A model generated the notes under the pieces. The model was not told where the DNA came from. It made no database searches and saw only the letters and a list, made by a program, of their open reading frames with translations. From contig CM060990.1 in the NCBI GenBank assembly GCA_030765065.1, positions 415,347,198 to 415,411,197 of the forward strand: DNA of 64,000 nt, read 5' to 3'. The position numbers were made by a program, and so were the translations under genes. The stretch's first letter is position 1. Every line of letters starts with the position of its first letter. Shown in pieces: positions 59,155-64,000 of this stretch. Source of the DNA: Deroplatys truncata. Taxonomy: Eukaryota > Arthropoda > Insecta > Mantodea > Mantidae.

Positions 59155-59390
59155 TGTGTGTTGTGGGGGTCTGCCTCACATTCAAGAGGTCCCGGGTTAG
59201 AATCTCGGTTAAAGTGAAATACCTGGGTAAAGTTTTTTCCAGGGTTTCCTCTTATCCTGAGAAGATGAATGTTTTATTCTAATTTCTAATGACCTCGGGC
59301 CCATTTGAGCATAATTTTAACCATTTCGTTCATTCACCGTCCCTAATGGCCTACCCGGTTAAAGGACTTCAATTAAATACCAAAAGAAAA
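59155..59390 (+). mobile_element. tRNA-related SINE (family 3), right-arm copy
   Basis: Begins GTGTGTTGTGGGGGTCTGCC, with the B box GGGTTAGAATCTC and the end GCCTACCCGGTTAAAGGACT. Counterpart of 14,480-14,690 and better preserved. Confidence 0.6.
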
Positions 59391-59429
59391 AGTTCACATT
59401 TACATGTTTCGTTGTAGTATATGTAGATA

Positions 59430-59587
59430 AAGCGATAGTCACATTTTCAAAAAGCATGTCATTATGTGATGCTTTGACATTCCATGCTGTTTATATGACC
59501 GCGACAAAAACAAAACGAATAGCGACTTCTCAGATACAAAAAATATTCAAACCAAAAACAAAAAATATCTGGGAGTTAGTTAATCTC

Positions 59588-59630
<43 letters not shown>

Positions 59631-59960
59631 AACTGCGTGCTTTAACGGGTCTGCATTTCTTGTGTATCAAAACTTTGTTTTAGAGTTTTCCAATTATACA
59701 AAAGTTATTCAGAATGAAGAAGGCTTTAGAGGTTCTTCTCAGTCAGTTCAAAATATATATTTCGTTTGTCATGAAAATATTTTAAACAATGAGTATTTTA
59801 ATCAAAATCATTAGAGCCATTTTTAAGAAAATAAACTTCGAAAATTTTTCCATGTAAAGGGTTGTTCAGGATGGGAAAATTTTCTTGAAAATCCTTGTCA
59901 CATCTTTGAAAGATGCTGAACTTAAATATCAAGTTTGGTAGTTAACCGACTTCTCGCTTT
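59430..59960 (-). repeat. Module B, right-arm copy 2, with (AT)n expansion
   Basis: Inverse of 13,870-14,400. It contains an (AT)n run at 59,590-59,628 absent from the left arm. Confidence 0.75.
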
Positions 59961-60199
59961 TGATTTATGCTGTTTACAGAGACGAACGCATATGGAGGTT
60001 TTGCCCTAAAATATGATGTGTTGCGTTCGCATGATTTTCTCTACTTACTCTTCTTACAAAGCTTATTTTGCACCTATGTCATTGTAATACCCATAAACCT
60101 TCATCACTTATCTTCACAATTCGTTGTAGGTATAACCAGAACATATTAAGCTAAAGCGATAGCCAAATTCCAAAGCTGATCGCTACGTGATAGCTTTGG

Positions 60200-60750
60200 A
60201 TAGGTTGGCTACAGAGGGGACTCGGCACTGATCCACATAGTGGATATTCTGCCTACGCCCCACAAGGGGGCGTCTCCGGGAGGCAGGATGAGGCGTGACA
60301 AGACACCGAGCGTCCGTAACCAGGAAAAACGGCACAGGAATGTCAAGGTCCCTAAGTTTTTAGATAGAGACTCCACGTCAGACGACAGGCAGACCGGCGA
60401 CTCCACCCAGCACAGAGGGTGTCCAACGCTCCTCAAGGAAGTTAGGATACTCCCGACAGTCAGCCGAAAGCTGAGGGACGGAAAAAGTCACAAAAAACGT
60501 TATGTTCCCCTGTCACACTGCACTGAAACACCATCGCCGACACTTCCAACCCTGAAACAGGCCAATGGATGAAAGATGAAGGGAAATTAGAACGGAGATG
60601 AAATTGAGGTCCGGAAATTCGGGGATGTGAGAATCCTTCCCAGCACTCGCCTGGCGACCCGGGAAAATCCCCCGAAAAAACCTATGGGTCAGGAATGTCG
60701 GCAGAGGAATCCAACCCACAACCTCCCAAATATGAGCCACAGACGTGATA
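60200..60750 (-). mobile_element. Long tRNA-derived SINE (family 1), right-arm copy
   Basis: Inverse of 13,127-13,665. ACGTGATAGCTTT flanks it on both sides (near 60,185 and 60,745), a probable target-site duplication. Confidence 0.8.
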
Positions 60751-60783
60751 GCTTTAAAATTCTGTTCTCTTTGTATGAGCACG

Positions 60784-60854
<71 letters not shown>

Positions 60855-60856
60855 AA
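60784..60856 (+). repeat. (GAAA)n microsatellite
   Basis: About 18 uninterrupted GAAA units. The left arm has only short TTTC runs at the matching place, so the run expanded here. Confidence 0.95.
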
Positions 60857-61338
60857 AACAATAGATATTTGCAGTTGAGGGAAGTATAAAGTATTTGAAA
60901 ATTTAAACTAATAACAAAGAAACTTTCAGAATAGGTAAATTATAAAAGTTATTTGACATAAAATAAAAATGTTATTTTACATAAATTTTGTACTTTAACA
61001 AGATCTACAGTTGTTGTGCGGTAAGATTTTGTCTCTCTCTTACGATTTACTAATTATCAAAAGCCATTGGCAATAAAGACTAATTTACAGACTATTCCTA
61101 GAAAATAAAAGATATACATTCTATTTATCATGAAAATAGCTTAAACATATGTATTTTAATCAAAATTCTTAGAGTCATTTTTGAAAGAATAAAAAATTTC
61201 GAAAAATGCCCAATGTAAAGGATAGTTTGGAGTGGAGGATTTTCTTTAAAATCTCAGTGTCGCATTCTTGGAAGAAGTTGAGCTTAAACACAAGTTCGGG
61301 TTTTAACCAACCTTTTACTTTTGAGTTATGCTATTTGT

Positions 61339-61340
<2 letters not shown>
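60857..61340 (-). repeat. Module B, right-arm copy 1
   Basis: Inverse of 12,590-13,040, with matching ATTTTAATCAAAATTCTTAG and GATTTTCTTTAAAATCTCAG blocks. Confidence 0.75.

Positions 61341-61387
<47 letters not shown>
61341..61387 (+). repeat. (AC)n microsatellite
   Basis: About 23 AC units. Inverse of the GT run at 12,530-12,581. Confidence 0.95.
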
Positions 61388-61391
<4 letters not shown>

Positions 61392-61429
61392 TGGACCATG
61401 GTCTAAAAATAAATTCTTTGGATTCAGGG

Positions 61430-62240
61430 TTCACAAACGTGATTTCTGGTGAAATTACGACATTGAATTTTCAGATGGAACACAATACTTTCTTTACTTA
61501 CTGTAGCTACGTAGTAGAGAAAGTAAAAATGCTTCCTTTGGATTCAGGGGTTTCAAAATGTGAATTCCGTTGAATCTGGTTATTCAATTTTTGGGTGGAA
61601 TGCAATACTTTCTCTACTTACTGTAACTACATAGTAGAGAAAGTAAAAATGTTTTGTTTGGATCCAGGGAGTCTCAAAACGTGTATATCCGGTGAATCTC
61701 GTTATTCAGTTTTTGGGTGGAATACAATACTTTCTCTACCTCCTGTAGTTACGTAGTAGAGAAAGTAAAAATGCTTTGTTTGGATTCAGGGGGTCTCAAA
61801 ACGTGTATATCCGGTGAATCTTATTCAATTTTTGGGTGGAACACAATACTTGCTCTACTTGCTGTAACTACGCAGTAGAGAAAGTAAAAACGCTTTGTTT
61901 GGTTTCAGGGAGTCTGAAAACGAGTATTTCCGTTCCGAGTATTAATCCCGTTATTAAATTTTTGGGTGGAATTCAATAACTCCTCTACTTACTGTAAGTG
62001 CGTAGTAGGGAAAGTAAATTCAATAGGGCTCAAAACGTATGTTTCCGGTGAATATCGTTATTGAATTTTTGGGTGGAATACAATACTTCCTCTGCTTACT
62101 GTAAGTGCGTAGTAGGAAAAGTAAAAATGCTTTCTTTGGATTCAGTGGGTCTCAAAAAGTGTGCTTCCAGTGAATCTCGTTTTTTAATTTTTGGGTGGAA
62201 TACAACACTTTCCCTACTTATTATAGGTAAATAGTAGAGA
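61430..62240 (-). repeat. Hairpin-unit tandem array, right arm (about 7 copies)
   Basis: Inverse of 11,680-12,490. Units read TTTTTGGGTGGAATACAATA, CTTTCTCTACTTACTGTAAC, TACGTAGTAGAGAAAGTAAA and GGATTCAGGGGGTCTCAAAA. The stem ACTTTCTCTACT/AGTAGAGAAAGT is conserved in most units. Confidence 0.88.
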
Positions 62241-62666
62241 CAGTAAAAATATGAGTTGTGGAATAAATAAGCGGCTGGTTGTCATTACGGCATCTTGCAT
62301 GCAACCAAGTAGGGAAAAGTGTAACTTAGATTGCAACTTTAAATAATTTCTGGCCTAAATTGTTGTCACGATGCACGGAAAAACCATACTTCATAAGGAC
62401 ATTATGAAAATAAAGTACATATGTTAGTTAATAATGGGTAGAGAAAGCAGTAAATATATAAAAAACCAAACCATTTTGTTTTAACACTTGCTTCTTATAC
62501 AATAATATGATGCCTCTAATTCCTAAAACTTAGCTTGCATACTGCTTATGTCACTATGTTATAATGTTATTGCTGCTTTTTTTTCACAGTTATTACATTC
62601 TTACAGCCAAGTCTAAGGGAAATGTGTTGGAGTGATATTTTGTTTAGCCTGTTACATTTCCGGTGT

Positions 62667-62990
62667 TGTTGCATTGCGCCGATGACCAAAATCCATTAGG
62701 ATCCGCCTAATGAGGGTCGTTAGGAAGGACCTGTCAATCACCGCGGTTTAAGGAAAAACTGGTTACTCAAATGGGACCACAGGTACAAGAAAGAGGACAG
62801 GCTTTAGTACATCAAGATAAACTTTAAAAGTTTATTTGCAGGAAAGGTTTTCGTTAAAGTGTTAAATGTATATCCAACATTTTCCTTGTCGATGAAAATC
62901 TTAAAAGTTAATTTGCAGGAAAGATTTTCGCTAACATTTTAAACTTATATCCGACTAGGTATTGGTATTGCGCCGAAGATCAAGACGTTC
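62667..62990 (+). repeat. Imperfect ~80-bp direct duplication
   Basis: AAAAGTTTATTTGCAGGAAA at about 62,826 is repeated as AAAAGTTAATTTGCAGGAAA at about 62,908, with ~60 bp of homology after each. GCATTGCGCCGATGACCAAA near 62,670 is echoed by GGTATTGCGCCGAAGATCAA near 62,964. Identity unknown. Confidence 0.65.
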
Positions 62991-64000
62991 TCAGACTTCG
63001 TCTTGCTTTTTATACTGTGTTTACTAATGAATATCTATTCCATGTACAGCAAACGGAAGCGCGAGTTGCGGGTTATTGAATTTTTCAAATGTCGCAAACT
63101 GCAGCTTACACACCGCTCAGAAATGGCGGAGTATACGTAAAAACTGAAACGCGCGTTTATTCTCTGAGGCATATAACGACGTGAATTACAAACTTGTTGG
63201 GGAACACGATTCAGCAAAAAAATTAATAAATAAATAAAAATTGCTAGGGAATATATTTTCGACAGGTTACACATGCTTAACCACTTGAATTAAACTTTCA
63301 GCAAAACTTAGGAATTCTTCCAGAGTTAACATTCCCGTTTTTACTTCCTCTAGATCGTAGGTAAGAAAGTATTGTATTCCAACCAAATGTTGCATTGCCC
63401 TTGCATATTACAGTATTCGTCTCAAAAGTGATGCCTCAAATCCTGCCTTACTAATGCTCAAAATGTTTGGCTAGAAGTAATTTCAAATGAAGCTACATGA
63501 CTTTGCTATATTTATTTCGCCATGCTCTTGCTTATGCAAGAAAGTCGGCATGTTTTCTCTACAACCTACCCGAGGCGAATTTTCACTCGAAAATACATGT
63601 TTTGAAGTCCCTGATTCAATTAATTTCTATATCTTACAAGAATGTGACATGAACATTTTCACAAAATTTTATCCACCCCAAACTACTTTTTCGTTATTTT
63701 TCATTTTGTTACAAACGGATGTTAACGATCTTGATTAAAGTACGAGGTACCATATGTTTGTGAATATTACAAAGCTGCATGTAACTGAGAAACCATTAGA
63801 GATAGGCAAAAACAATTTCAGGAAAAACGTGAATCTCATTAAATCTCATTGCCAAAATAATTTTTTCTTAGTGTCAAACACTTCATGCTATAATACATTT
63901 ATATCTTGTTAAGTACATTTAGCAAATATAGATTAAAAATTCGCAAACTGTTCATTTGTTTACCTCCATGATCTCATGACAGAAACACAGAGAAAGAGAG
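62991..64000. other. Intergenic with a degraded hairpin-unit/module B fragment
   Basis: No gene recognised. From 63,360 (GTAAGAAAGTATTGTATTCC) through 63,580-63,760 (ACTCGAAAATACATGTTTTG; GATCTTGATTAAAGTACGAG) a diverged copy of the hairpin unit and part of module B is visible. About 180 bp of unrelated sequence interrupts the unit. Confidence 0.5.

Larger units (their letters stand above)
57080..62650 (-). repeat. Right arm of the 51-kb-scale inverted repeat
   Basis: Inverse counterpart of 11,240-16,800. Inner-edge match: GGCTATAGCCAG near 57,180 against 16,710. A further inner match is AACGTTTGTTGCTAGTAAT near 57,450 against 16,425. Outer-edge match: CAGCCAAGTCTA..GGAAATGTGTTGGA near 62,605 against 11,270-11,300. 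Beyond 62,650 and before about 57,080 similarity ends. It contains no intact gene. Confidence 0.85.

Overview
The window is AT-rich, non-coding insect-type nuclear DNA. I recognise no host gene exon, rRNA, true tRNA gene or bacterial signal. Nearly every identifiable segment is a transposable element or its relic: jockey-like LINE, several Tc1/mariner lineages, PIF/Harbinger, hAT and tRNA-derived SINEs. The density of repeats and intergenic sequence fits a large arthropod genome. A polyneopteran insect (cockroach, termite, stick insect or orthopteran type) is a guess, not a demonstration.

Layout: 1-4.08 kb, 5' part of a jockey-clade retrotransposon on the minus strand, running off the left edge. 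4.9-10.5 kb, two long SINEs with target-site duplications, a mariner relic, a Tc1 C-terminal scrap and a reverse-transcriptase scrap. 11.24-16.80 kb, the left arm of a large inverted repeat whose partner lies at 57.08-62.65 kb. It contains a ~120-bp hairpin tandem array, two copies of a ~500-bp module and three SINE insertions shared by both arms. 17.69-18.92 kb, a Tc1/mariner-superfamily element with clean ends and a broken transposase. 19.44-21.01 kb, a gag-only retroposon with three zinc knuckles. 22-27.4 kb, SINEs in otherwise unrecognised AT-rich DNA.

The centrepiece is at 27,449-40,894: a Tc1-like element split by a nested 11,989-bp palindromic element (27,612-39,600). The nested element is flanked by a 6-bp duplication (CATGGA) and has terminal inverted repeats starting AGTAGCATATATAGGGG. 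Each ~5.35-kb arm carries, from the tip inward, ~20 degenerate 70-bp tandem repeats, an ACGTAAC-like motif array, and a large protein-primed family B DNA polymerase gene with an HNH insertion. The arms are almost colinear (right coordinate is about 67,208 minus left coordinate). They share the same frameshift and are joined by a 1.28-kb asymmetric spacer that holds the only copy of the polymerase N-terminus. The ends and duplication resemble Maverick/Polinton elements, but no integrase, protease, ATPase or capsid gene is present. The likeliest reading is a snap-back, polymerase-only derivative of such an element.

41.7-57 kb holds a non-autonomous element with TIRs, a DUF4817-type transposase relic cut by a SINE, another long SINE, a mariner with clean ends (48,364-49,693), a PIF/Harbinger relic, a hAT relic and a short element with 24-bp TIRs. 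57.08-62.65 kb is the right arm of the large inverted repeat. The remainder is unrecognised AT-rich sequence with one more fragment of the same repeat family.
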